DNA of 64,000 bases from Ruminococcus flavefaciens (GTDB lineage Bacteria; Bacillota; Clostridia; Oscillospirales; Ruminococcaceae), in contig NZ_UETD01000002.1 of the NCBI RefSeq assembly GCF_900116855.1, forward strand, positions 186,001 through 250,000. Reading direction: 5' to 3'. Below, one piece after another: positions 7,713 through 15,122 of the stretch (its first letter is position 1; every line of letters starts with the position of its first letter). The notes under the pieces are model-generated. The model saw only the letters and a list, made by a program, of their open reading frames with translations. It had not been told where the DNA came from and did not search any database. The position numbers were made by a program, and so were the translations under genes.

Positions 7713-10492
7713 TTGTCGTCCTCCGATACAAAAGCTATATCCATGCTGTCAACAGTTCTCAGAAGCTCAAATTCTATACTTTGAAGATCAAGACCGCTCT
7801 GCGCAAAGTAGAGTCTTATCGCGGTAAACTTTGAAAAGAACGGTATTTCCTTTTCAAGCGGTACAGGCTTTCCTTCGGTACCGTTCCATGTGAAAGTACC
7901 GCACGGTGTTCCCATGGCGATAAAAGTAAGCGGTATCTGCGCAAGACTGCTCTGTGTAGATGATGCTGTGATAGTCACTTTATAAAATCCCGGATTATTT
8001 ACCACTACCGCGAATGAGTAATTCTCTCCCTGAACGCTCTTTACTCCTGTGAGATCAAGGGTGAACTTCTCTCCAAGGTCATAAAATTCAACGGGTTCAT
8101 CGCCGCCTACCTCGCTGTCGGCGCGGTTTATTATCTCAACCGTATCATCCTCGCCCATTATGCGCTTCATAGCATGAGTATCGAGAAGTACACGGAGAAC
8201 GTTTGCGGCATTGCGCTGAAGCTCTGCTCTTGAAAGTGTGCCGTCAGCCAGAGCTTTTTCAATATCAGGGTCGGCGCATGAGCTGTCCGAGCAAACCATG
8301 TACACATCGTTCTGAGCCTTTGCCATAGGGACGTAATTACTCCTGCGGGGTTCTTCCCCGCGGTAATTGACATTAGCCCACCAGTCGGTCATAGAGAAGC
8401 CCGTAAATCCCCATTGATCTCTGAGAACAGTAGTATTTAGGTCGAAGTTGCCTGCTGTCCACACGCCATTCAATGAGCCGTAAGTGGTCATTATTGTCTT
8501 TGCACCGCCAAGCTTTACAGCCATTTCAAAACCTCTGAGGTATATCTCGCGCAGTGCTCTCTCTGAGACAACAGAATCAACAGTATGTCTGTTTGTCTCC
8601 TGATTATTAGCACAGAAATGCTTTATCGTTCCCGTAACACCTGCACTATGGAGTCCTCTGAGCTCAGCAGAAGCCATCTGCCCCGTAAGGAACGGGTCTT
8701 CCGAGAAATACTCGAAGTTTCTTCCGTTGAGAGGGTGACGATGAATATTCATCCCGGGACCAAGTAGGCAGTCTACCTTATTGGCTACCATCTCTATGCC
8801 GACATACGCAAAAAGCTCCTCAATAAGCTCCTTGTTGAATGTTGAAGCGATCAGAGTGCCGTTGGGGAGACTGAAAGCCTTGGTTCCGCAGTCCAGACGC
8901 ATTCCCGAAGGTCCGTCATCACAGCAGCCCGCTGGAATGCCAAAAGCATTCAGTTCATCGGAAACTCCACCAAAAGCTGATGCTGTTCCTGCTGTTACAC
9001 GGGGGCTTCCCATTCCTTCGCCTCTGATGATGCACGAAAGATCATGGTCTGAGAGCTGTGCGATAAACTCACTCATGGAGCATTTGCCGTTCTTAACATC
9101 TGCAAGCTTGAGGCCCTTGTCCCCTGTGTATTTGATCTCCTCGGGTATACTTGCAAGAAGTCTCTGTTTTTCATCGATAAGGCTGAGAGGAGCCTTTTCC
9201 TTTACAGCATTCAAGCCATTCTCGGTCGGAACTGCCTTTATCCTGTCAAATTCCGTCACAGGAGCAAGTGCCTGTTCGCACTTTTCCAAAACTACATCAT
9301 TTCCGAGCTCAAATTCAAAGCAGCCTGTGCAGCTTCTCACATCACTGCCGATACAGAGGGTATATTTCCCTTTTTCGAGTATCCAGCAATATGCCGTGTC
9401 GGAGCCGTTATGATCATCATATGAAGCGATATTTCTGTGGTCTATAATTATTCTGAGGGACTGAGACTCGCTGGGTGCAAGCTCCTTGGTCTTCTCAAAT
9501 CCACACAGTACCCTTGCAGGCTTTCCAAGCCTTCCCTGTGGCGCTTCGCAATAGATCTGAACTACTTCCTTGCCCTTGAAGCTTCCTGTATTTGTTACCT
9601 TTACTTCAATAATAGTTTCATTTTCTTTATTCTCAGCGTTAGTCATAGAAATATCGAATGTAGTATATGACAGTCCGAAGCCAAAGGGATAAAGAACATT
9701 ATCCTTTGCAAATGTCTCGAACCAGCGGTATCCCACAAAAATATCCTCGGTGTAGAGCTCTCTTATCTTATTTCCGAAATACGGGTCTGAAGGATAGTCC
9801 GATACCTTTTTCGCAGCTGTATCGGGAAGCTTGCCTGAGGGGCAGACCTTTCCGGTAAGCACATCAGCTGTACCTGTTCCGCCTGTCATACCGCCCTGCC
9901 ATACATAAAGAAGAGCATCGGGAGCACAGTCCTCGATATCGGTAAGGTCCATAAGACCGCCCACATTCAGAAGAACGATGACCTTGTCGAAATGCTTTCT
10001 TACCTTTCGCAGCATATCGAGCTCCGTTTCGGTAAGAAGATACGAGCCCTCCTCAATACGAAGGTCCTGTTCTTCGCCTGCTGTTCTGCCGATAATAACA
10101 ATAGCCCTGTTACTTACAGAAGCGGCGTTCTTTACGATCTCATCGTCAATGGGCATCTCTTTTTGGGACCACGGCTCAGCCCCCCAGCCTGAGCCCTGCT
10201 CGAAGGGATTTTCCTCATCCCATTTTCGATAAATGCCGAGCAGTTCTTCGTTGACCTTTACGCCTGCTTCAAGAAGTCCGTCAAGAATTCCGGTCACCTT
10301 GGACACATTTACCATTCCGCCCGAGCCTGTGCCGCTTTTATAATAATGAAGCTGAATACGTCCGAATACGGAAACGGTTTCATTCATATCAAGCGGCAAA
10401 GTTCCGTTATTGTTTTTCAGCATTACTATGCCTTCGGATACAGCACTTGCTGCCTTTTCAATATATTTATTCCAGTCAAGTATTTTTTTCAT
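7709..10492 (-). CDS. Beta-glucosidase, glycoside hydrolase family 3, permuted domain order
   Basis: The 927-aa protein hydrolyses terminal beta-glucosides, probably cello-oligosaccharides. It has no signal peptide and should be cytoplasmic. The domain order is inverted relative to most GH3 enzymes. The GH3 C-terminal domain comes first (about residues 10-250), then a fibronectin-III-like domain (about 265-400), and the (beta/alpha)8 N-type catalytic domain last (about 480-800), followed by a beta-rich tail. The catalytic nucleophile is Asp703 in SMTDWW. This permuted layout is known from the Ruminococcus albus and Butyrivibrio fibrisolvens enzymes. The start at 10492 has GGAGGATATTCT before it. 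The downstream ArsC-like gene overlaps its stop. Confidence 0.93.
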   Translation of the reverse strand: MKKILDWNKYIEKAASAVSEGIVMLKNNNGTLPLDMNETVSVFGRIQLHYYKSGTGSGGMVNVSKVTGILDGLLEAGVKVNEELLGIYRKWDEENPFEQGSGWGAEPWSQKEMPIDDEIVKNAASVSNRAIVIIGRTAGEEQDLRIEEGSYLLTETELDMLRKVRKHFDKVIVLLNVGGLMDLTDIEDCAPDALLYVWQGGMTGGTGTADVLTGKVCPSGKLPDTAAKKVSDYPSDPYFGNKIRELYTEDIFVGYRWFETFAKDNVLYPFGFGLSYTTFDISMTNAENKENETIIEVKVTNTGSFKGKEVVQIYCEAPQGRLGKPARVLCGFEKTKELAPSESQSLRIIIDHRNIASYDDHNGSDTAYCWILEKGKYTLCIGSDVRSCTGCFEFELGNDVVLEKCEQALAPVTEFDRIKAVPTENGLNAVKEKAPLSLIDEKQRLLASIPEEIKYTGDKGLKLADVKNGKCSMSEFIAQLSDHDLSCIIRGEGMGSPRVTAGTASAFGGVSDELNAFGIPAGCCDDGPSGMRLDCGTKAFSLPNGTLIASTFNKELIEELFAYVGIEMVANKVDCLLGPGMNIHRHPLNGRNFEYFSEDPFLTGQMASAELRGLHSAGVTGTIKHFCANNQETNRHTVDSVVSERALREIYLRGFEMAVKLGGAKTIMTTYGSLNGVWTAGNFDLNTTVLRDQWGFTGFSMTDWWANVNYRGEEPRRSNYVPMAKAQNDVYMVCSDSSCADPDIEKALADGTLSRAELQRNAANVLRVLLDTHAMKRIMGEDDTVEIINRADSEVGGDEPVEFYDLGEKFTLDLTGVKSVQGENYSFAVVVNNPGFYKVTITASSTQSSLAQIPLTFIAMGTPCGTFTWNGTEGKPVPLEKEIPFFSKFTAIRLYFAQSGLDLQSIEFELLRTVDSMDIAFVSEDDK

Positions 10493-10525
10493 AGAATATC
10501 CTCCTTCAAAGAATATTATGAATAC

Positions 10526-10554
10526 ATTATAACAAATTCAGCATCTCATTTCAA
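10526..10554 (-). promoter_or_regulatory. Promoter of the beta-glucosidase/ArsC-like operon
   Basis: Minus-strand TTGAAA (10554-10549), 17-bp spacer, TATAAT (10531-10526), about 34 bp before the beta-glucosidase start. No sugar-responsive operator is recognised. Confidence 0.6.
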
Positions 10555-10596
10555 GTCTTTTAGTATTATTTACACAAAAAATTAATAATTATACGT

Positions 10597-10631
10597 ATAA
10601 AAAAACTGACGAGGCTTCTGCCCCGCCAGTT
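10597..10631 (-). terminator. Rho-independent terminator of the rubrerythrin gene
   Basis: On the minus strand AACTGGCGGGGC, loop AGAA, GCCTCGTCAGTT form a 12-bp stem with G-U pairs, followed by seven Ts, 14 nt after the rubrerythrin stop. Confidence 0.85.
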
Positions 10632-10644
10632 ACGTTTGTAAAAA

Positions 10645-11196
10645 TTAACCGAAGTATCTCTTGAGGAGTCCCTCAAAAGCCTTGCCGTGACGAGCTTCGT
10701 CTCTTGCCATCTCGTGAACTGTGTCGTGGATAGCGTCAAGGTTGAGCTCCTTAGCTCTCTTGGCAAGCTTCAACTTACCCTCGGTAGCACCGTGCTCTGC
10801 GGCAACTCTCTTTTCGAGGTTTTCCTTTGTGGATGATGAGAGAACTTCACCTAGAAGCTCAGCAAACTTTGCAGCGTGCTCTGCTTCCTCAAATGCAGCC
10901 TTTTCCCAGTAAGCACCGATCTCAGCATAGCCCTCACGGTAAGCAACTCTTGCCATTGCGAGATACATACCTACCTCTGTACATTCACCTGTGAAGTTAG
11001 AACGGAGTCCCTCGATGATCTCGGGGTCAGTTACTGCCTTAGCAACGCCAAGCTCATGCTCGCAGGCAAATACAAGCTTCTCGCCTGCTTCCTTCTCTAT
11101 AAACTTAGATCCGGGTACGCCGCACTGAGGGCACTTCTCAGGGGGAGCATCTCCTTCGTGAACGTAACCGCATACGGGACAGACATATTTCTTCAT
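10645..11196 (-). CDS. Reverse rubrerythrin (rubredoxin domain first)
   Basis: The 183-aa protein begins with a rubredoxin-like iron site ([21 protein letters not shown], residues 5-25) and continues with a ferritin-like four-helix di-iron domain (about 45-183; metal ligands in [20 protein letters not shown] and DEARHGKAF). Normal rubrerythrins have the opposite order. Reverse rubrerythrins of clostridia act as NADH-linked peroxidases or oxygen reductases, together with a rubredoxin reductase, which is not in this window. The start at 11196 has GGAGGTATACTATT before the ATG. A TATAAT lies about 40 bp upstream but without a clear -35, which would suit regulated expression. The neighbouring Fnr-type regulator is a candidate, by inference. 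Confidence 0.93.
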   Translation of the reverse strand: MKKYVCPVCGYVHEGDAPPEKCPQCGVPGSKFIEKEAGEKLVFACEHELGVAKAVTDPEIIEGLRSNFTGECTEVGMYLAMARVAYREGYAEIGAYWEKAAFEEAEHAAKFAELLGEVLSSSTKENLEKRVAAEHGATEGKLKLAKRAKELNLDAIHDTVHEMARDEARHGKAFEGLLKRYFG

Positions 11197-11236
11197 AATA
11201 GTATACCTCCATTGTTTTGATTATAATTGAGTCCTG

Positions 11237-11260
11237 ACGAAAGGGGCTATGCCCTTTCGT
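11237..11260. other. Hairpin downstream of the NrdD-tail gene
   Basis: ACGAAAGGG and CCCTTTCGT form a perfect 9-bp stem with a 6-nt loop, 12 nt after the stop of the small gene. There is no T-run, so it is terminator-like at best; it may protect the 3' end of the upstream message. Confidence 0.35.
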
Positions 11261-11272
11261 GCACAAGGACTA

Positions 11273-11539
11273 TCATACTGAATGCTTTACTCTGTCGTGT
11301 TCTTCAGCACGCTTGCCGTTATTGAAGCGGTCAAGAGTACCAACCAGATATCCTGTTATCCTTCTTATCCTGTCAAAAGGGATATCCTTTGCAAAATCGT
11401 ACCGAAGATCAACGTAGTCGCCGTCAGCCTTTACAGTCATACCGATAATTTCCCTATCGCTGTACTTTTTTCTGCCGTAATCGATGTATGCGTCGATCTC
11501 ATCCTGAGAAAGCTGTTCGCCTATAACATTTACATTCAT
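11273..11539 (-). CDS. Small protein resembling the C-terminal tail of anaerobic ribonucleotide reductase
   Basis: This 88-aa protein ends RITGYLVGTLDRFNNGKRAEEHDRVKH. That matches the last part of class III ribonucleotide reductase NrdD (RVCGYLG...FN.GK..E...RVKH), but the four zinc cysteines that precede this tail in NrdD are missing. Short standalone proteins of this kind are often annotated as NrdD in Clostridia. Being far shorter than NrdD (about 700 aa), it cannot be a reductase by itself. It is divergent from the Crp/Fnr regulator. Function unknown. Confidence 0.65.
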   Translation of the reverse strand: MNVNVIGEQLSQDEIDAYIDYGRKKYSDREIIGMTVKADGDYVDLRYDFAKDIPFDRIRRITGYLVGTLDRFNNGKRAEEHDRVKHSV

Positions 11540-11565
11540 TGTAATGACCTCCGTTTAGAATAGTA

Positions 11566-11594
11566 TTGACTTTTGTCTGAATATATTGTATCAT
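11566..11594 (+). promoter_or_regulatory. Promoter of the Crp/Fnr regulator gene
   Basis: TTGACT (11566-11571), 17-bp spacer, TATCAT (11589-11594). The start site should be near 11601, about 10 bp before a perfect palindrome. Confidence 0.65.
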
Positions 11595-11611
11595 AAAGAA
11601 AAAGAAAAATC

Positions 11612-11627
11612 TGTTGCATATGCAACA
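11612..11627. promoter_or_regulatory. Perfect 16-bp palindrome, candidate operator
   Basis: TGTTGCATATGCAACA is a perfect dyad lying between the promoter and the Shine-Dalgarno sequence of the Crp/Fnr gene. Its size and half-site suit a dimeric Crp/Fnr-type protein, and its place just after the start of transcription suits autorepression. Assignment is inference. Confidence 0.5.
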
Positions 11628-11642
11628 ACGGAGGATATTTTT

Positions 11643-12311
11643 ATGTTACCGGAAGATAACGTATTATTTAAAGGCATAGACCAGAATGACTGCCGCAGGA
11701 TGATAAGCTGCTTTAACGCTGATATAAGGAAATTCAAATCGGGCAGCAGAATAATGGACTATTCTGATAATCCCGACAAGCTCGGTATCGTTTTAAGCGG
11801 TACAGCTGTAATGGTAAGGTACGATGTGAACGGCGTCCGCTCCATAATGGAATCCCTTGATGAACAGAGCGTTTTCGGTGTTTATTTTACATTTACAGCT
11901 TCACAGAGAAGCGGCATCGAGATAATGGCTGAGACAGACTGTGATATAATGTTCGTGAGACGTTCTGAAATTACAAAAAGATGTGAAAACGCCTGCCAGT
12001 GTCACTCAAAGGTGGTTGAAAACCTGCTCGACCTCATGTCGGAAAAGGCAATATCGCTCAACGAGCGCATAGAAGTGCTCAGTCAACGCTCCATAGAGGA
12101 TAAGCTCATAAGCTGTCTCAGGATAATCGAGGAAAAGACTCCCGAAGGAAAAAGTCCTCAGATACCGTTCTCGACAACTGCTCTTTCAGACTACCTCTGT
12201 GTCAACAGAAGTGCTCTCCAGCGAGAGATCACAAGGTTGAAGAACGCAGGAGTACTTACTATATCAAAAAGGAAATTCAAGCTAATGAGAAATCATGACT
12301 CTGACAATTGA
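11643..12311 (+). CDS. Crp/Fnr family transcriptional regulator
   Basis: From the ATG at 11643 (GGAGG 8 nt before; the frame also opens at 11586 without a site) the protein has 222 aa. A cyclic-nucleotide-binding-like beta-roll covers about residues 5-115. A Cys cluster (RCENACQCH, about 125-133) precedes the dimerisation helix. A C-terminal winged helix covers about 145-215, with a recognition helix around TALSDYLCVNRSALQREITRL. The Cys cluster is a recurrent feature of this clostridial subgroup, whose ligand is mostly unknown; redox or nitrosative stress is likely. It is divergent from the NrdD-tail gene and followed by uppP. Confidence 0.9.
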   Translation: MLPEDNVLFKGIDQNDCRRMISCFNADIRKFKSGSRIMDYSDNPDKLGIVLSGTAVMVRYDVNGVRSIMESLDEQSVFGVYFTFTASQRSGIEIMAETDCDIMFVRRSEITKRCENACQCHSKVVENLLDLMSEKAISLNERIEVLSQRSIEDKLISCLRIIEEKTPEGKSPQIPFSTTALSDYLCVNRSALQREITRLKNAGVLTISKRKFKLMRNHDSDN

Positions 12312-12336
12312 CATACATTTGTAAATGTGTTATAAT
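12308..12336 (+). promoter_or_regulatory. uppP promoter with CopY/BlaI-like box in the spacer
   Basis: TTGACA (12308-12313), 17-bp spacer, TATAAT (12331-12336). The spacer contains TACATTTGTA (12314-12323), a match to the KACANNTGTM operator of the CopY/BlaI/MecI family, within a slightly longer dyad ACATTTGTAAATGT. The -35 overlaps the stop of the Crp/Fnr gene. Confidence 0.65.
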
Positions 12337-12373
12337 TGACTTTGTATTTTAACGGAAAGGAACTATATAATAT

Positions 12374-13237
12374 ATGATCTGGGAGATAATCAAAACTATA
12401 ATACTCGGCATCGTTGAAGGAGTTACAGAATGGCTCCCCATCAGCAGTACGGGACATCTTATCCTTGTGGAGGAATTCCTGAATCTCGACAAGTCGGATG
12501 AATTCAAGGAAATGTTCGATGTTGTCATACAGCTCGGCGCCATAATGGCTGTTGTTGTCATTTTCTGGAAAAAGCTCTGGCCATTCGGTAGAAAAGGCAA
12601 TGCCCATCCTCTCAACAAGACGCCCTTCGGCAAGATGATAAAGACTGATATCTTTGTGATGTGGTTCAAGGTGCTTGTAGCCTGTCTGCCTGCGGCTGTT
12701 ATCGGACTTCTTCTTGATGACTGGATAGACGAACACCTCTATAATCCATGGACTGTCGCTGTTGCGCTTATCGTTTTCGGAATTGCGTTCATCATCATCG
12801 AAAACTGGAACAAAGGCAAGAAGCCCAAGATAACTACCATTGCTGAACTTGGCTTCAACACTGCTTTCATTATCGGAGTATTCCAGCTTATTGCTGCTAT
12901 CTTCCCCGGAACTTCACGTTCAGGCGCAACTATCGTCGGCGCACTCCTTATAGGTGTATCGAGAACTGTTGCCGCTGAATTCACATTCTACCTGGCTATC
13001 CCTGTTATGTTTGGAGCAAGCCTGCTGAAGCTCGTAAAGTTCGGCTTCGACTTCACAGGCAGCGAGCTCGCGGTCCTTATCACAGGAATGGTCGTGGCTT
13101 TCCTTGTTTCCGTAGTTGTTATCAAATTCCTCATGGATTACATCAAAAAGCATGACTTCAAGGTGTTCGGCTGGTATCGAATAGTTCTGGGAATACTTGT
13201 CCTGATCTACTTCGGAGCTAAAGCTATTATTAAATAA
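12374..13237 (+). CDS. uppP: Undecaprenyl-diphosphatase
   Basis: UppP (BacA) removes a phosphate from undecaprenyl pyrophosphate so the lipid carrier can be reused for peptidoglycan synthesis; extra copies give bacitracin resistance. The 287-aa protein has the two family signatures, [20 protein letters not shown] (residues 16-35) and [17 protein letters not shown] (about 178-194), plus the expected seven or eight membrane helices. It has its own promoter and a strong terminator, so it is monocistronic. Confidence 0.96.
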   Translation: MIWEIIKTIILGIVEGVTEWLPISSTGHLILVEEFLNLDKSDEFKEMFDVVIQLGAIMAVVVIFWKKLWPFGRKGNAHPLNKTPFGKMIKTDIFVMWFKVLVACLPAAVIGLLLDDWIDEHLYNPWTVAVALIVFGIAFIIIENWNKGKKPKITTIAELGFNTAFIIGVFQLIAAIFPGTSRSGATIVGALLIGVSRTVAAEFTFYLAIPVMFGASLLKLVKFGFDFTGSELAVLITGMVVAFLVSVVVIKFLMDYIKKHDFKVFGWYRIVLGILVLIYFGAKAIIK

Positions 13238-13242
13238 GAAAG

Positions 13243-13272
13243 AGGCAGCTCATTGAGCTGCCTTGATTTTTT
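13243..13272 (+). terminator. Rho-independent terminator of uppP
   Basis: AGGCAGCTC, loop ATT, GAGCTGCCT, then TGA and six Ts. It also lies just past the 3' end of the converging YdbC gene. Confidence 0.85.
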
Positions 13273-13504
13273 ATTCAAATGAGTCAAGATCGATGCCTGC
13301 GAGGAGCTCCTTGAGCTCTGCAAGCTCATCTGCTGAAAGGGTAACGCCCTTGCCCATTCTTGAATGATCGGGTGACCACTCTCTGATATCATACTTAGGC
13401 TCATGCTCGTTCCAGCTGACCATGTTCAGCTCCTTTGTCCAGCCCTTTGCATTTTCAGACAGTACACCTATTTTCTCGGTTATCTCATATTTTAACTCTG
13501 CCAT
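13271..13504 (-). CDS. YdbC-family PC4-like single-strand nucleic-acid-binding protein
   Basis: The 77-aa protein matches the YdbC family over its full length: KYEITEKIGVLSENAKGWTKELN at the start, VSWNEHEPKYDIREWSPDH in the middle and MGKGVTLS near the end. Lactococcal YdbC has the fold of the eukaryotic coactivator PC4 and binds single-stranded DNA or RNA. GGAGAGG precedes the ATG. It has its own promoter and appears to be monocistronic. Confidence 0.9.
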   Translation of the reverse strand: MAELKYEITEKIGVLSENAKGWTKELNMVSWNEHEPKYDIREWSPDHSRMGKGVTLSADELAELKELLAGIDLDSFE

Positions 13505-13553
13505 ATTCGACCTCTCCTTTCGATTTACGGCTTATCTGCCGTTTCAAGTTAAC

Positions 13554-13582
13554 ATTATATCATACTATTTCGGAAAATGCAA
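13554..13582 (-). promoter_or_regulatory. Promoter of the YdbC gene
   Basis: Minus-strand TTGCAT (13582-13577), 17-bp spacer, TATAAT (13559-13554). The leader contains a small hairpin (ACGGC with GCCGT) just before the ribosome binding site. Confidence 0.6.
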
Positions 13583-13607
13583 CCGCTGAATCAAAAATAT
13601 TTTGTTA

Positions 13608-13910
13608 TCAAATATAAACACGCAAGAAATCAAGTGCTTTGCTGTATAGCTGGCGCGGACGGCTCTTTTCGTTGATAAGAGATTCCGCAAAGCATACTGC
13701 ATCCTCTATGTTTCGGGAGAAATCAGGAATACACTCCTTTTCTCCGCTCCTGTGATCGAGAACCTCTATTCCGTATGTAATGACTTCGTCCCCGAAGACA
13801 GACATCCTGCCGCTTAGCACACGATACGCGACCTTATTATCACCGAATATCTCCATATACAGCGTCCTGTCTATCACCTCATGTTTAATTCTTTTTACAA
13901 TCCCGAACAT
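13608..13910 (-). CDS. Small conserved protein, DUF6514-like
   Basis: This is a 100-aa soluble protein with a beta-rich first half (TLYMEIFGDNKVAYRVLSG, YGIEVLD) and a helical second half (DFSRNIEDAVCFAESLINE). The pattern 'YGIEV.D..SGE...I.DFS.N...A' recalls the clostridial family DUF6514, whose role is unknown. It has AAGGAGAG before the ATG and its own promoter. No partner is evident. Family assignment is from memory of the pattern and is moderate. Confidence 0.6.
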   Translation of the reverse strand: MFGIVKRIKHEVIDRTLYMEIFGDNKVAYRVLSGRMSVFGDEVITYGIEVLDHRSGEKECIPDFSRNIEDAVCFAESLINEKSRPRQLYSKALDFLRVYI

Positions 13911-13951
13911 TTTTACTCTCCTTTCTGTTCTGCTTTTTGTTCCGTATCATT

Positions 13952-13980
13952 ATTATAGCATCACGGAAGCTGAATGTGAA
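13952..13980 (-). promoter_or_regulatory. Promoter of the DUF6514-like gene
   Basis: Minus-strand TTCACA (13980-13975), 17-bp spacer, TATAAT (13957-13952). Confidence 0.5.
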
Positions 13981-14026
13981 CGGGTATTTTTTTGTAAAAC
14001 AATAGTGTTAAGGACAGATTTTGACG

Positions 14027-14394
14027 AAAAAGCTCACCATAACCGTGATACTCGTACAGCAGTTTTATAGGTGATATTGAGGAAAACCCTTTTGAAAAAG
14101 GGTTCTTCCTCAAACTCCTTTCCTAAAACTTTCAGCATTAAATTTAGCCCCGACAGAGCGCGCCTCACAAAATGTGAAAATCAGTAATAATACTGAGAGC
14201 GCCCTGTCGGGGCTAAATTCAGTTATAAAGTCTTTGGAAAAGGGGCTCGGGGTGACTCCCCGCAGTGCGGGGAGATGTCACGCAGTGACAGAGGGGCGCG
14301 CCTCCGTCAGAGGAGAACCTTTCCTCAGAAAGGTTTGTCCCCGATAATTACGCATAACCTGCTATATAAGCACCACGGTTAAGGTGAGCTTTTT
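14027..14394. repeat. Dispersed palindromic element, copy 2 (368 bp), inside the alarmone synthetase terminator
   Basis: The element has the same orientation as copy 3 but is more diverged, and is longer because of an insertion around 14250-14316 made of small hairpins (CCCCGCAGTGCGGGG, TGTCACGCAGTGACA). The inner inverted repeats start near 14040 and 14381. The outer stem AAAAAGCTCACC / GGTGAGCTTTTT starts 1 nt after the stop of the RelA/SpoT-domain gene and ends in a T-run on the minus strand, so it looks like that operon's terminator. The central 35-nt loop (14163-14197), inside the stem 14143-14162 / 14198-14217, is inverted relative to copies 1 and 3. Confidence 0.85.
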
Positions 14395-14395
14395 A

Positions 14396-15088
14396 TTATT
14401 CCATATCATTTATCTGCATATAGATGCGCTGCATCTGCATATCTGTCTCTGCAATACGCTCTGCACACTGCCTCAGCTCCTCAGATATCTCGGGAGTAAG
14501 CGCAGCTGAGGTCTTATACTTCAGCTGATGCTCAAGACTTGCCCAGAAGTCCATAGCAATGGTCCTGATCTGTATCTCCACGGGAGCGTACTCCTTGTGG
14601 GTGGAGAGATACACAGGAACATTCAGTATCATGTGGTAGCTTCTGTAACCGCTGGGCTTTGGAGTTTTTATGTAGTCCTTGCGCTTTATCACCATGAAAT
14701 CATCACGCCTGCCAAGCATCTCCACGATAGCGTAGATATCGCTGATATAGTAGCAGGTAACGCGAATCCCTGCAAGATCGAGGAGATTTTTCCTTGCTGC
14801 CTCAGTTGAGAGCGGAAGCCCTTTCTTCTGAAGCTTACCTATAATGGACTGCGGTGACTTCAGCCTGCTCTCTATATTGTGTATGGGATTGCGCTGGAAT
14901 TTTACGCTGAACTCATTATCAAGTATGTTTAAATACGTTTTTACGACTTCTATAGCCGAATCATACAGATGAGACAGCTGCAGAAAATCGTAGAAAACAT
15001 GAGAAAATGTCTCCTTTACCGATTCGCTGTTGTCTGCAAGGGCAGGCAGATTATCAAATGCCTCCATGTAGAATTCCTTTTCATCCAT
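14396..15088 (-). CDS. Small alarmone synthetase (RelA/SpoT-domain GTP pyrophosphokinase)
   Basis: The 230-aa protein carries only the RelA/SpoT nucleotidyltransferase domain and no hydrolase, TGS or ACT domain, so it is a small alarmone synthetase of the YjbM/YwaC kind making (p)ppGpp from ATP and GDP/GTP. Visible motifs are SRLKSPQSIIGKL, LAGIRVTCYY with the metal-binding Asp, KTPKPSGYRSYHM and VEIQIRTIAMDFWASLEHQLKYK. The ATG at 15088 has AAGGAAGG before it; a longer frame to 15148 overlaps the ABC gene and lacks a site. It lies 34 nt behind the ABC exporter gene and is probably the last gene of that operon. Confidence 0.92.
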   Translation of the reverse strand: MDEKEFYMEAFDNLPALADNSESVKETFSHVFYDFLQLSHLYDSAIEVVKTYLNILDNEFSVKFQRNPIHNIESRLKSPQSIIGKLQKKGLPLSTEAARKNLLDLAGIRVTCYYISDIYAIVEMLGRRDDFMVIKRKDYIKTPKPSGYRSYHMILNVPVYLSTHKEYAPVEIQIRTIAMDFWASLEHQLKYKTSAALTPEISEELRQCAERIAETDMQMQRIYMQINDME

Positions 15089-15122
15089 ATGGTTATCCTT
15101 CCTTTCTGTCTGTATCTTATTT

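Noticed and set aside
8781..9413. 210-aa plus-strand frame inside the beta-glucosidase gene
   Set aside because: It is fully antisense to a well-conserved GH3 gene, Ser/Pro-rich without a domain, and lacks a ribosome binding site.
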